Shown here piece after piece: positions 1 to 12,356 of a DNA stretch of 64,000 bases (position 1 is its first letter; every line of letters begins with the position of its first letter). A program made the translations under genes and the position numbers. The stretch is from contig OX457043.1 of the NCBI GenBank assembly GCA_949752735.1, positions 45,643,753 to 45,707,752 of the forward strand, read 5' to 3'. Under the pieces are notes generated by a model. That model saw only the letters and a program-made list of their open reading frames with translations, searched no databases and had not been told where the DNA came from. Origin of the DNA: Lumbricus terrestris (taxonomy: Eukaryota; Annelida; Clitellata; Crassiclitellata; Lumbricidae).

Positions 1-795
1 ACGCATGATATATAATTATATATATATATATATATATATACGCTTTGTTAAAAGCCTGTAAGGTGTGCCTTCTAACCGCGTTAACATTTTTTCCATCAAA
101 GGCCTACATTATTTCAAAAATCCACTGCGACTATTTTTAGAATACACCCTATTTCTCAAACACAGCAACAACAGTCTGCCCTACCCTGCACGCGCTTTCA
201 AAGTACACCTCCATCCCCCCATCTCACCCCCCCTCCTTCCATATATTTGAACCAAGCAGTACCGTCAAACCTGTCAGGTAAAACCCAAAACACTACCTGG
301 CTTGCAACAGCCACCTGTATCCGATTCTGCTGGCAGACAAGCGCACCGTCGCTTCTGGCTGTATACCTATAAGAATTACCCACCATGCACCTCTCCGCTT
401 ATTCACTCAAACGACGTCTAGATGCTTCGGCCCACCACCACCACCACCAGGGCTGAATAATTAGGCTACTGCGCGTCGACGCTCAGACTGAAAGAGACGT
501 ATGGCCTAATAAATAACTGGTTGCATTTTAGCGTTCTAAGCTGACTGCATCCGATTCTCTTGATTCTCCAGAGCTGAGCGTCTGTGTAAGCGTTGATTGC
601 TGCGCTGTGGGAGTCTATACGCTGAAGTCGCGCGCAGCTTCTGCTGGTGGTGCCTGTAACGACAATGTCACTATCGTCGACGATATTCGACAATGGATGA
701 GTGCTTTCCAAAGACAATATCTTCGGTAAAAATTGTTTTTTTAGAGAGGTTAACACGTGGTGGTAGACTAGACACCGAAAATCCGACGACCTTAT

Positions 796-998
796 ATGGA
801 TGGATGCATGGATGGATGAATGGAAGGATGGATGGATGGGTGGATGGACGGATGTACAGTATGGATGGATGGATGGATGGGTGGATGGGTAGATGGATGG
901 ATGGACGGATGTATGGATGTACAGTATGGATGGATGGATGGATGGATGGATGGATGGATGGATGGATGGATGGATGGATGGATGGATGGATGGATGGA
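796..998. repeat. GGAT (ATGG) microsatellite
   Basis: About 200 bp of ATGG repeats with scattered changes. It is pure in the second half (about 925-996) and interrupted in the first half. It directly abuts a minus-strand SINE tail at 1010, so it is probably the expanded 3' tail of that SINE. Long open frames on both strands here (MDGW and HPSI peptides) are translations of the repeat. Confidence 0.9.
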
Positions 999-1009
999 GA
1001 ACTTGCCGC

Positions 1010-1110
1010 CTCGTCAAGATCTCTACTCAGAGGCGCTCTCGACTACAGCGCTGATACGGCATCGGAGTTTCACGCTGAAGCGCATGCATGCAGGGCCTAC
1101 TACGCCATGG
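1010..1110 (-). mobile_element. SINE 3' part
   Basis: Contains the motifs TACTCAGAGGCGCTC, GACTACAGCG and ATCGGAGTTTCACGC. These recur in reverse complement in the fuller SINE copies near 12600, 33150 and 44950. Only the 3' half is present, on the minus strand. Confidence 0.65.
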
Positions 1111-2619
1111 GGGGATGGAAGCAGACTGCTTCCAATTTGGGCCAGGGGGGGAAAGGTTTCCCCCCCTGGGAAAAAAGTCCATCTGTCATGGACTTCCTCC
1201 TGGTAAATCCCCCAAACAATCCCGTAATAACACAGGGTAAATCTTCATTTAATTTGACTTTTGCTTAACACTCACATAAATTTGCCCTTGCGCTTCCATC
1301 ACATTCGCACCCATCAGGGCTTGCCACATGGGGGGGAGTAAGTAGACTAATCCAACATGTGCCAGAGGGAAATCCCCCCATAATGATAGATTGGTATAAG
1401 AGATTTCCTTCTGGACTCCCTCTGTTCTACTCCTCCCCGCACACCCACGAAAATTCCCCTTGAACGTTCATCCCGCCATCTCAAGGGTATATATTCATTT
1501 AGTATGACCTTTAATTGTTTTACAGTCACATTTGCCCCTGCACGTATATGGCGCTCGCTCTCACAACTCATAATTCGGCCTAATTACATTAATTGTCAAC
1601 ATTTGTTAAGGTATATTGTATCTACTGAAACTGCATTGGTTTTATAATATTGCTCTCAAATAAAATGAACGATATTTTAAGAATGAATTTTAGTGATAGG
1701 AGGCAATTAAAGAAGCAACAGTAAATTAGTAGCCTACTTTTGTTTATAGTAAAGGTTTTTAGTCTGTTTAAGTAAACATTAATCAAGCAATAAAAGCTTG
1801 GTTGCTCAACAATTGAAGTTCAAAATCAAGTAAAGCAAATGGCTTATAAATTCCTCCCTCAAACATTAAAGCACTATTGAAGTCTGTACAAATGCAAATT
1901 GCTTACACTTTTGTAGCCTACATTTGAGAGAAATGTTCGAGGGAATTGTCCTATTAAAACGCTCTGTTGGAATCCAGAGAGGAAATTACGGGGAGTGGTC
2001 CTGGGAAATGTCCATGGGATCTGTCTGGATCAGAAAATGGATGTTGCTCAGTATTGTACAGCTGACAATAGAATACTCACTTTGATATATATATATATAT
2101 ATACCAAAAGAAATCGATATTTTACTGAATGCTGGACCTTTTCAAACTTCACATGACTACTACAGTGTTTAACGCACTGCGAACTCATAATGAGAAATAT
2201 TAGAATGTTACCATTAGCTTATATTGTGCAAATTTTAACAAATTTAATCATGGGGAGACGACATTTTATGACATCCTAAACCACGTTTCTGAGCATTAAT
2301 TCACGAGCAAGTTTATGAAGATGACAGCTTTAAGAGGTACAATTACAGCGTGCAAATCCAAAAAGTGGAATTTTCGTGACTTTATCGCTCATAAATAGCT
2401 AGCAAACAAGAGCCTAAAATATGCGCTCTAGTCGATGACAACAGCTAAAAATGCGTTGGTTTCTGGGGCTCCGCCCCAGACCCCGCCGGGGTAGCTCACG
2501 ACGCTCCCCCAGACCCCTAGTCGCTATGGGTTTTGTGCCTTCGGCACTCGCAGCTTCGCGCCTTCGACGCTTGCAATGTAGACAAAAAGTTTATGTTTAG
2601 GGGGAATGCTTCCACCTCT

Positions 2620-2726
2620 CAGGGGGGGATAGTAGGCCCTGCATGCATGGGCAATTGCGAGTGGACTTGCTCAGAGTCCCTACGAGGCGGCTTGAGGTGG
2701 ATTCAAATTCGCAACCTTCCGATAAC
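2620..2726 (-). mobile_element. tRNA-derived SINE, partial
   Basis: Read on the minus strand it holds the SINE core: a B-box-like GATTTGAATCCACC-type motif, then CAAGCCGCCTCGTAGGGAC, then an 'AGCAAGTCC' block. The same order occurs near 12540-12600 and 33085-33140. The 5' A-box half is not recognisable. Confidence 0.6.
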
Positions 2727-3375
2727 AAGATAACGATGACAATGTGGTAATAATCATAATATATAAGATCGATAACAACGACTTGGTACGAGACCAGGAC
2801 ACAAGGTACAAGACAGTTTGACTTTCAAACTTTCCCACATTTCGTACACCGGGTTGCACAGAAATTGCAGGCATTCTGAAATCTTCAAAAACGAACCTAA
2901 ACTTTAGACCAGCAATTATTATTCCAGACATCATGAGTGATGCCTTAAGAAATTACACCATGGTTGAAAAGAGTAATCCAAACTGTTTTTCATTTATCTC
3001 CAATGCCTGATTAATTATTGATCATTCTAAATTTCCCCATTATTTAGAGAATTGAGCCAAGAATATGATTCCAAAATATTATGTCATAAATTTGAACGGA
3101 TAAAAAGATATCAATCTTTCAACTTCATCTGCCGAAATTTCAGACCCCCCAGTGTTTCTTAGAGCCCCATAGTAAAATCTGCTTTTCACACCCTAATTCC
3201 AAGTGGATAACGGTCCAACCCCCAGTTTTTTCCCCACAATTCTCACACTGATTACGTGTAGGTCTAACGCCCTAACCGAATGGCAGCTACAGGCCATGGT
3301 GTCCGACCTGCATGCATGATGATTCGAAGCCGTATAATCATGGACCTAATTCATAATTTATACGACTGTATAGGC

Positions 3376-4380
3376 CAGCGTTTCCCAAACTGGGTTCCGC
3401 GGAACCCAAGGGTTCCGCGGGGCGAGCGCAAGGGTTCCGCGAGAAGTTGAGAAAAAATAAATTTTTCTGAGAAATTTTACTGCAATACAACTTTTCAAAC
3501 CGCTTTTGAAAATGCACTGAAAGTCTGAAACTACCGTCAGTCGTCTTTTTGTGCTTTGTCCTCACCCGATCTTTCAGTAATTATTAGCAATCCAATATTT
3601 AGCCTAGTATCACAGTAGCCTATGTAGTTTTTATAAGCTTAGACATCACTGCTGAACGTAACGTACATGTAGGTCAGAGCTTTAGGCCTTAGTCTGAACA
3701 GAGACGCAGTCATCGATCTTTGTCACCGTAAAACGCAAGTTTAAAAAGAATCGCCAAGTCTGATCTTGTAGCAGTAGCAGCAAAATTAATAGTAATTTTA
3801 ATTTGTTTGTGTGAACATATGACAAAATTGAGTGACATTTACGTACGCTAGCTATGGTTCTAACCTTTTAAAATTTAATTTAGAAACGTGGAACCCTTTC
3901 CAGACTAACACAATTTTTAATGGTTCTTGAGGAAACCATCGTTCAGAAATTGCAAATAATTTTCACGACCTGAAAGCGAACTTGGTTGAATGCTTCCTTT
4001 TCATGAATTAACGATAACAGGATACGAAAACTCTCAATGCAGCCAACTCTTCTAACGGAGACTACGAACTTTTAATTGACGATTCACGAATAAAGCAGAA
4101 TTCCATTGAACCTTCACATTCTAACCTCATGTAGGGCATACTCTTAGTAGGATCCACAAATCGTGGTTTTTAAAACAGTGCAATTTAATCTTTCATGCTA
4201 TTTGTAAGAAAAATAAACCTTCTAAAATTTAGTGTATTTAGGTATGTAGGCTTATATTATTAGTAGCCTTTGCTTCCCGTGCGTTCAGCATGATTCAATG
4301 CGTTTAGTTGGGATTGGGGTTCCGCCCGAAAATATTAGGACGCGAAGGGTTCCGTGGCCCAAAAAGTTTGGGAAACGCTG
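3376..4380. mobile_element. Non-autonomous hAT-type transposon (1005 bp)
   Basis: Terminal inverted repeats begin CAGCGTTTCCCAAACT and end in its reverse complement. They are flanked by a perfect 8-bp duplication, GTATAGGC, at 3368-3375 and 4381-4388, the size made by hAT transposases. Subterminal GGGTTCCG words occur at both ends. The interior is AT-rich with no transposase frame, so the element is non-autonomous. Confidence 0.9.
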
Positions 4381-4520
4381 GTATAGGCCACACGATGAAG
4401 TACTGTTGCCGGGTTGCAGAGTCTTGGCGATTCGTCAGTTTTTTCGTATACAGAACCATCGATCTGCAGGCTATCAACACAGGCTTTTTTTATAAAGAAA
4501 TAGACCTACGCACGCACGAA

Positions 4521-4615
4521 CATACACACACACACACACACCGACACACACACACACACACCGACACCATGCACAGCTACATACTGTACCGTCACTCAAG
4601 CACACACACACAAGT
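4521..4615. repeat. CA-rich microsatellite
   Basis: Two blocks of CACACA interrupted by CCGACACC, followed by a short second ACACAC block near 4603. Confidence 0.85.
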
Positions 4616-5884
4616 GTGACATAATAAGCATTGTGTCTGCATGTGCTATTAGGTCGATAATCATAGTGATTTATTTTGATAGGCTACACAGGTTTTCTCG
4701 ACTGTGGCGCAGAAGTGTCACAGTCTGACAGTAGCCTAATGTTCTTGCACTTACTATGGGTATCTGAATTATTGCAATAATATTTGTAACCGGGTTTTTA
4801 ACCGGTTACAGCTCATCAGGCCTCCATCCGGCGGCGGATATTATATTGCAATAATTTCGTTTCAAGTTTTCATAGACTATAAAGTCCTACATTTAATCTT
4901 TATTACGGCGCAATAGATAGAAGTCAATATAGATTAGATTTTAGAAGGCCGTGCTTAGCCTACTAAATGCAAAATTGAATTATTTTGTCTCAGTGACGTT
5001 TCTCTTCCTTCATTGCGCTACCAGGCCCCCCATAATAATAGCCTATAGGCCTACAGGCATAGGTCTATATAGGATACGATTTCGGCAAGTTCCGTCAGGA
5101 TCTTGTCATGGGAGTTATTCAGGTCCAAGAAAGTTAATGTAAAGAAAATAAGTGCTAAAATTAAAAAAGAATTTTTTGTCAGGTCCTAAGGCAAGGCAAG
5201 AGCAAAATGGGCATGCAAAATTAAATTGTCTCTATAATTAGAGTATATATAAAGCCAGGTGTAGCCTAGGCCTACTGTCCTGAGAATGCTGTATTTCCTT
5301 TTATTTTCTTCTTTTGTCTTGTTACTGTGCTACCATTATTTGGTGAATAAAATATTGTTACTACAGCCTAAAACCTGCCGCGACCTATTATAATGGTGTC
5401 GCTGCTATGCACTAATAGGCATAATATTAGTCTTGTCGGTAGCAAACGCCTCTAAATCGCTCAGCGACGATAGGCCTATATAAAATGTTCAATTACAGGC
5501 TATTGCTCGAACTGCAATTGTTCATTGACAGTTAAAGAGTTGTTCTGTTGACTCGTAGGCCTACGTAGCCTATTTATAAGTACAACTAATTTTCTTTGTA
5601 GATTTCCTGCAGGCGTCTGATAATAACAACATGCAGACATTCGTTGTTTGGATATTTGACATCGATGCGAACGTTGTTAGGCCTATAGCCTCCTATAGGT
5701 CCAATTTAGGCTAACTCAACTGAAACTCGACACGGATAATAATTGTAATTTGACTGTATAACTATAGACTCAAGAGAACAGCTCAACAAGACTCACTTGA
5801 ACGGCGCTATAATATTATCAATACTCTGTAGCAATAAGACATTCCGTAAATCAACTAACGAGGAGAATCTATCAACTCTGATCG

Positions 5885-7042
5885 ATGAATAACGGCAGGT
5901 CAATAGCCAGACTGCAGATTCCGGCACAATCACTTCCGCCCACTCCTTCGACGGTCCGACGGCCCAACCTCGAACCCCTAACCTGGTCACGGAACCCACC
6001 GGTCCTCCTGCGAAGACCGAGCACCGAATCATCCACTACTCTACCACCACATGATCCCTCGAGTCTTTCGAGCCTCGGATGGGACCAGCGGTTCCTACCA
6101 CCAGCGAACAGCACCTCGTTTGTGACCGTGACGCAGGGCTACCCTACAGTATCGCAGACCTCTCCAGGTCAGCAGTACTCGCCAGGAGGAGGATTTCCAC
6201 TTCGATATCGACAGACGATCGACAGGACCCAATCGAACGACGGAACCGGATACTCGTCAGCCGACTCGAAGGATTACCACCACCACCACCACGGATCGAT
6301 CTTGAAGGGGCGGAACAACGGAGGTTCAACGGAAGTGACTCTTAGACGGTCCCTGTCGCGAGACGCAGAACCTCGGAGGGTCGTCTTCAAGAACAGCGTG
6401 TCCGTGTACTGGTACGACAGCGACGCCGAGAGCGTCTGCAGTCCCACCGAGTACGAACGGTTCAACATGGAACCAGTCGACGATCGGCCAAGACATTACG
6501 ACATCGGGCAAGGTTCCCCGACGATTGGCGAGCTCCGCGACGGGGAGTCGGGCCTTCGACGTCGCGGTGGAGTCCAGCGCGGGTCCTCCAAGAAACTGGA
6601 GACTGGAAGCGTCCGCAACTTTCCGGACTGTACCCCAAGGGCCCCGCCCGGGTCCCCGATCGGCGTCCAGCGCAATAAGACTACCCTGCCGCAGCTGGTA
6701 CCCGACAGGCACACGTCGTTCCGTGCCACACCTCGCTGCTCTGCCTCCGCTCGGAGCGCTGCCCAGTTATCGCTCGTGCAGGACCAGGTAACATTTCGGC
6801 GGAAGCTGGTCGTCGCCGTCCAGCTCAGCCCCGAACTTCACCCTTACGATGTGCTCGTCAAGGCCAACAAGAACGGGAATAAGATCAGGGTGGTTATCTC
6901 GAGGAACGCTAGTCTGGGCAACGGAGCGGGGTACGGGGCGAACGAGCACATCCCGCTTCCGGTTGAGATTGATCCGTATCAGCTGAATGCTCGTCTGGAT
7001 AGAGACGGGATCTTACACATCGAGGCCCCGGTTATTTCATAG
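5885..7042 (+). CDS. Small heat shock (alpha-crystallin-like) domain protein with long disordered N-terminus
   Basis: Intronless frame of 385 codons, GC- and CpG-rich against AT-rich flanks. Residues 299-383 look like an alpha-crystallin domain: a strand with VVAVQLSPELHPYDVLVKA, a KIRVVISR strand, a loop, then HIPLPVEIDPYQLNARLD and DGILHIEAP, matching the conserved 'LP..vDp..v.a.l..dGvL.i.aP' pattern. Such domains form dimers and chaperone oligomers. Residues 1-298 are rich in Ser, Pro, Arg and Gly and look disordered. They include five histidines at 132-136 and an RVVF (RVxF-type, PP1-docking-like) motif at 165-168. The protein ends right after the domain, so the usual IxI tail is missing. 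The domain call is from pattern; an exact orthologue is not recognised. Most family members are 150-250 aa. The start is the first ATG of the frame. Confidence 0.8.
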   Translation: MNNGRSIARLQIPAQSLPPTPSTVRRPNLEPLTWSRNPPVLLRRPSTESSTTLPPHDPSSLSSLGWDQRFLPPANSTSFVTVTQGYPTVSQTSPGQQYSPGGGFPLRYRQTIDRTQSNDGTGYSSADSKDYHHHHHGSILKGRNNGGSTEVTLRRSLSRDAEPRRVVFKNSVSVYWYDSDAESVCSPTEYERFNMEPVDDRPRHYDIGQGSPTIGELRDGESGLRRRGGVQRGSSKKLETGSVRNFPDCTPRAPPGSPIGVQRNKTTLPQLVPDRHTSFRATPRCSASARSAAQLSLVQDQVTFRRKLVVAVQLSPELHPYDVLVKANKNGNKIRVVISRNASLGNGAGYGANEHIPLPVEIDPYQLNARLDRDGILHIEAPVIS

Positions 7043-7079
7043 AATTGTTTAGTTCGCGGTTCTATCCTGTCGTTAGTCC

Positions 7080-7540
7080 TTGTGACGTGTTTTGTCCTGC
7101 ATGTTGTCTTCTGTTTAGTCCTGCTTTGTCCTTAATTGTGTTCAGTCATATATCGTAGTCCTGTGTTTTATATTGTCCCACATAATAGTACTGTGTTTTA
7201 TCTTGTCCCACATAGTCCTATTCCTTAGTCCTGTATTTTATCTTGTTCCACATAGTCCTGTAATTCATCTTGTCCCACATAGTCCTATTCCTTAGTCCTG
7301 TAATTCATCTTGTCCCACATAGTCCTATTCCTTAGTCCTGTAATTCATCTTGTCCCACATAGTCCTACTCCCTAATCCTGTGTTTTATCTGGTTCAACAC
7401 AGACCCATGTTATATCTTGTCCCACATGGTCCTATACTCCTTATTCCTATATGCTTTATCTTGTTCCACATGGTTCTATTCCTTGGACTTGTGTTTCATT
7501 TTGTCATACATACTCCTACTGTTTAGTTCCAGATATTCTT
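7080..7540. repeat. Minisatellite, 40-bp unit, 3' of the sHSP-like gene
   Basis: Degenerate tandem array made of AGTCCTGT, ATTCATCTTGTCCCACAT and AGTCCTATTCCTT blocks. The middle copies (about 7250-7370) are almost identical with a 40-bp period, and outer copies decay. It starts about 40 bp after the stop codon, so part may lie in the 3' UTR. Confidence 0.85.
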
Positions 7541-8166
7541 AATCCTGTTTTTATCCTATGTCATTTAGTCCTTTGTTTGATCCGTCCGTCTGAGGCTGAG
7601 CTTAGATAAGGCTGGCGTTCCATGTCCTACATGTATATAAACCGTCACATCTTGCCAGCTCTCTCTGCATAATTTTCACTGCAACGGAAATGCTCTTCTT
7701 CATAAATTCTTCCCTGCATTTCCTCTTGCAACATTGTAGGAAGTTTTCCTAAAATAATGTGAACCATGATGTGAACTATGTAATTGTAAATGCCACGGTA
7801 GCCTACAGTCGGCAATAGAAGCTCAACTACAGGTCTACTCATTCTCTGCATTTATGAAATGTTATCTGTAGTAACACAGTTATCATTATTATTATTGCAA
7901 TTGTTATTATCATTGCTATTATTATCATTATTATTACTATCATTATTATTTTTTGCCCTTAGGTACTTCATTCCCCCAGGGACTTAGGGACTATTACTAT
8001 TTCAAGAATGTATTTTTTTATTATATTAAATTTTATTATTATTATTTTTGCTATTATTATTTTATCATCATCATCATAAATTAATATCATTGTAAATGCG
8101 AATCTAAAGCGTCAGTATAGTCCGTCAATTATCAGATCTTTTAGACACACAGCTGACATTCTATAG

Positions 8167-9272
8167 CAGTGCTGTCCAACGTGCGGCCCGCGGGCCGCAT
8201 GCGGCCCGCGAGGTGATTTCAAGTGGCCCGCCGGGCTCGCTAAAATTTTTGCACTTTAATTTATTTTGTAAAATGAAGCAAAGGGTAAAGTCACTGGTCG
8301 ACTTGAGCTTTTATTATTTTTATTTACGTTGTGATCTGGAATGTATCAGGAAGGCCAATCCGAAAATTAAAATTACTCTATTCTTTTTCTTCTTAGGGTC
8401 AGGTTCCAGTAGTCTATCTGGAGATTGACCCACGACTTCTGGTTTAACAACTACCATTACTGTACTCAGCTAAACTCACTTCGCAAACCGCCCCAAACCG
8501 TTCACATCTATAGTCAGTTCCTGAGATCTGTACAGAGTTCCAACACGTCTGCAACTGTCTGCGACCATTCCTTTCTAGAGATAGTCAAATTCTAGTTCTT
8601 AAGGGTTAAAAAGAACCCCTCGAAAAGAAACCCAGGGACCAGGGATGACGAACGTCGTTGTCTTGATTCTGTCTGGTCCGAAGACTATCGTAGTGCTTGC
8701 TCTTTAGACCGAGACTCTGGCTTCGACGATTTTTTTTATGAAAGTCAGAGAAGGAGAATGGAAATTCGTTCTAATCATGAAGTGGATCTTAGCCAGAAAA
8801 ATTGATTGGTCGACGTATACTGAAGAGCAGAGCTGGCCAAACTGTGCTGGGCGACAAAACTGAGTGCGAGGCATAGATAAACGCCACCTTTGCCTTGCAC
8901 ATTTTGTTGCTCAACTATTGTGAAGGATGACAATCGTAGTTTTTGTGGTCTACATGCTATTATTCATTAGTAGGCCTATTATTTCTGTGGAACTCATCGA
9001 ACTCTTTCGATAAACTGCTCATGACTTTCCTCTTTGGCCATTTCAGGGTCGGGAGCATCTCTGAATAGTTATCTTGAACCTGCGGTATATAAATTTCATA
9101 ACAGATAGCTATGGGTTATAGATTGATAGATATGTTACAATAATTCCATATTAAATTTCAACACTCGTTTCAATGTTAATATATCGATAAATTTTGATTT
9201 TAGTGTTGTGGCCCTCGGCTTCAAAAATCTTGCTTTTGCGGCCCGTGGCATCAAAAAGGTTGGACAGCACTG
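8167..9272. mobile_element. Non-autonomous hAT-type transposon (1106 bp)
   Basis: Inverted ends CAGTGCTGTCCAAC and GTTGGACAGCACTG are flanked by a perfect 8-bp duplication TTCTATAG (8159-8166 and 9273-9280). Subterminal GCGGCCCG blocks occur at both ends. No transposase frame is present. Confidence 0.9.
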
Positions 9273-10149
9273 TTCTATAGGTCTACTTCTCAGTGACATT
9301 TAACATAAAGTAGCTTCAATTCAAGTTAAAATCTGATAACTGCTCTTGAAAAGGGCCTACATCAATTTTCAATAATTACCATCCAAGATTAATGCTTTCA
9401 TAAATTATATAAAAACATGCATAGCATACATGTACATGCAAACCAAATTTGTAGTATATATATAGAGTGTGTGCTTAATATATACTGTTATAACTTATAA
9501 ATAGTCACAAATCTACTTTACATGTATATATTTTTCTTGTACTAACAAAGTAACAATAATACGACCGAATGCACAAGTGTAAGCTTACACATAAGCGTAT
9601 GCACAAATGTACATTGTACACATACATGCATAAACTTGCATATATTATAGGCATGAACAGACGCCAATTATCCGTCAGTGGAATGTTCTGAGGAATTCCA
9701 ATCAACCTCTTTTCGATCGCAATGTCTTTCTTGCGATGATAATGACGATGATGATGAATTGCTTGTTGCTCATAATATGCCTTGAGCAGCTGGCTAGTCG
9801 TGTTCAGTGTCCAAGGCTATACCTCAACAGGAATTCAGTAATATTATTATTGCTTACATTATATATATATATATATACGCATTATATATATATACATTAT
9901 ACACACAGTATATTCATACATATTATATACTACATATATATTGTACCATCTATCATATCTGTTATGTAATGTAATTAGTAATTTCCATAGCGTCGCTCAC
10001 ATGTAGCCATTGCCATTCAGTGGCGCTCCCGGTGCGAGAGCCTCTAAAGAAATAGGTCTGATAAAAGAGATACGTAGACATACAGAGGACTGGACACACC
10101 CTCATATGTCGAAGCTAAGAAAATGAAGTCGCTTATGCTTCATACCCAT

Positions 10150-10232
10150 TGCAGTTTCCGCGCTGTAGTCGAGAGTGCCTCTGAGTAGTGAGAGCTTGAA
10201 GGAGCGCTATGGCAATTGCGATAAATAAAAAA
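10150..10232 (+). mobile_element. SINE 3' tail
   Basis: Contains CGCGCTGTAGTCGAGAG, GCCTCTGAGTAGTGAGAGC and GAAGGAGCGCTAT followed by an AT-rich tail. This is the same 3' block as the SINE copies at 33190-33245 and 44980-45055. Confidence 0.6.
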
Positions 10233-10826
10233 AGAAAAACGATGGTTGAAGCCATCGTCACCGTGAATTTATGTATGTAGCAGAATTTCTCAGTTGCAGT
10301 CAATACTTGGAATAGTTTGACATGAGTATCTTCCGAGTGTGATCCAGTTGTATGTTTGCATACATGGACATTTATAAAGCGCCTTAACAATAACCCCATG
10401 AAGGCGCTTAATGTAGCTAACCGACAGTTTTAAACAAGTGCGACGTAAGTGACTGTGAGAATGTTTCATGAGATACATGCAGTGCAGCTGCATCACGAAT
10501 AATTGTTAAACGAGTTATATTTGTACTGTAACTGTCATTCGATACACTTGAATTATAACAATATATCTATTATGTAAAATGTATTTTGTATATTATTGAA
10601 GAAAACAATTATTGAATTAAAATTTGTAACTTCTGTTCTTTTGTTGGCTTTCGACCTCCCCAGCAGCTTTTGGCCAAAGTTTAAACTCGAAATAACCATC
10701 AACTCGGTTAGGGGCTGTCCACAGGAGGGGGAAGGGTCCCAACAAAATGTATGAACGTAAAATAATATTTTTAATTATTATGTCCACATTAGCCTGTTCA
10801 TAACTCTGAACATCCTATAGTCACAC

Positions 10827-11084
10827 CAATGGCGTAGCCAGGAGTTCATGAACAAGGGGGGGGTTGATGGCCTGGCCGGATGCCCTTTCTGACACCAACC
10901 CAACAGTATTACAGTAAATAATAAGGGAATAAAGTGACAAAGGGAATAAAGTAACAAAGACAATTGTTGCTACAAGCAATTGTTTTGTTTTTTCTTATTT
11001 ATGTGGATAAATAACCTTAAAAAAACTCTTTTCCCAAGCCAATTGGGGGGTTAACCCCCGAAACCCCCCTTGTTTATGCCACTG
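10827..11084. mobile_element. Short transposon, GGCGTAGCCAGG family
   Basis: The left end CAATGGCGTAGCCAGGA and right end TTATGCCACTG form an imperfect inverted repeat. The subterminal AACCCCCGAAACCCCCC block resembles the other 'GTAGCCAGG' elements at 16376 and 43135. No 8-bp duplication is visible; instead a near-identical ~30-bp segment flanks it (10797-10826 and 11089-11118). Confidence 0.6.
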
Positions 11085-11351
11085 GCTCATTCATAACTCT
11101 GAACATCCTATGGTCACACAATAGTATTTGACTACATTTTAATTAAATTCTGTTAAGATCTAAACTGCAAACCTTAAGTTAACAAACTTTAGCTAGCAAA
11201 TGTGATGTTTAACAAAAATAAATAGTAGCCTACGGTAAAATAAATTTTTATTCAGGACTTCAGCAAATTAACTGTATGATGAGGGTGGGGTAAAGAAGCT
11301 TATTTGTATGCATGCATGTGGGCTCTGTAAAATGTATTGCAACAGAGGGGG

Positions 11352-11529
11352 CAGTGCCTAAAGTGTGGAAAAATAAGTGCCTGGACGCCCCTTACCTCTC
11401 CAAAAGAAGAGTCTGGACGCCCCTTACCTTTCTAGCCTGTGCTGGCCAATAAGTGGCTGGACGGTGTTCAGATTTTAAAACAAGTGCATGGATGCCGTCC
11501 ATGACCGTCCAGCCGCACTTTAAGCCCTG
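11352..11529. mobile_element. Short hAT-type element (178 bp)
   Basis: Left end CAGTGCCTAAAGTGTGG and right end CCGCACTTTAAGCCCTG are imperfect inverted repeats. The flanks AGAGGGGG and GAGGGGGG could be an imperfect 8-bp duplication, but this is a G-run, so the insertion boundary is uncertain. Confidence 0.6.
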
Positions 11530-11639
11530 GAGGGGGGATCGAAAATACAATGTTTTGCATACATACGGTAATAATATTATATGGAAGGCCCTTAAGCCTT
11601 TATGCTACAATAAGGATAATTAATCTATCTTGCGCACTA

Positions 11640-11890
11640 AATTATTTACTCAGAGCATTATAATTTTTCATCGATCCGACTTCTACCTTGGCATGAATCC
11701 TTTTCATCGATCCAGCTTTCATTTGAGCAACAATTATTTTTTCATCAATCCAACAATCATTTTTCACCGGTCCAACTCCAATTTCAGCAAGAACCTTTCA
11801 TCGATCGCATTTCAATTGAAGCAAAAAATTATTTTTATCAATCCGACGTCGAGTTGGCAAGAATTCCCTTCGTCAATTCGACTTCGAAAA
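11640..11890. repeat. Degenerate tandem repeat
   Basis: Five to six diverged copies of a unit of roughly 45 bp built on 'TTTCATCGATCC' followed by an AATTTnAGCAAGAA-like part. The 90-residue frame across it (repeated FHRS and FINP words) reflects the repeat rather than a gene. Confidence 0.6.
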
Positions 11891-12356
11891 GTCCAAAGCT
11901 GAAACCCATGCAACGGTGAATAGTTTAGAATGCTAAAACGATAGATCTATTTACCATGATAACTTGGTGCTAAAGAAGTCAACAGACCAGATTAAAAGTT
12001 CAGTTTTCTTGCAAAAATAAAGCAGTTATTGTTAGTGAGACTTGCATAGTCAGCAATAGCTGGCAGTTAAAATGTGCTTGATCCAATTCAATAAGCAATC
12101 TTGATTGTTAACTCAAACTTGATATTGTCTTCACAGTTTGTAGTTCACCAAAGAAGTGCCTTTCACGTTCACACCATATTCTATTATCAGACAATACAAC
12201 ATTTTTAGTGCATAAACCACACCTTGGAGCGCCTCTGACGAGTCTCTTTTGAAGTGAAATTATTATTACCATCAACAACATTAATTTATTTACTTAATAA
12301 TTATTGTTAATTACATAATGATCAACAGCACATCATGTGCACCCCAACAAGTTTGT

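Larger units (their letters stand above)
1..5884. other. Intergenic, repeat-rich
   Basis: No supported gene. It holds a TA microsatellite at about 12-40, a GGAT microsatellite, two minus-strand SINE pieces, one complete hAT-type element and a CA repeat, all listed separately. The stretches 1110-2450 and 4620-5880 are AT-rich unique-looking DNA with many TAGCCTA/TAGGCCTA words. At 2458-2580 there is a GC-rich patch with repeated CTTCG words of unknown nature. The open frames here are short or lie in simple repeats. Confidence 0.6.

Noticed and set aside
466..1268. 183- and 191-codon frames on both strands
   Set aside because: Most of their length is the GGAT microsatellite and a SINE tail; no domain is visible.
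4770..4855. Small hairpin element (ATTGCAATAATATT...ATATTGCAAT)
   Set aside because: The paired segments are short and AT-rich and no target duplication is visible.
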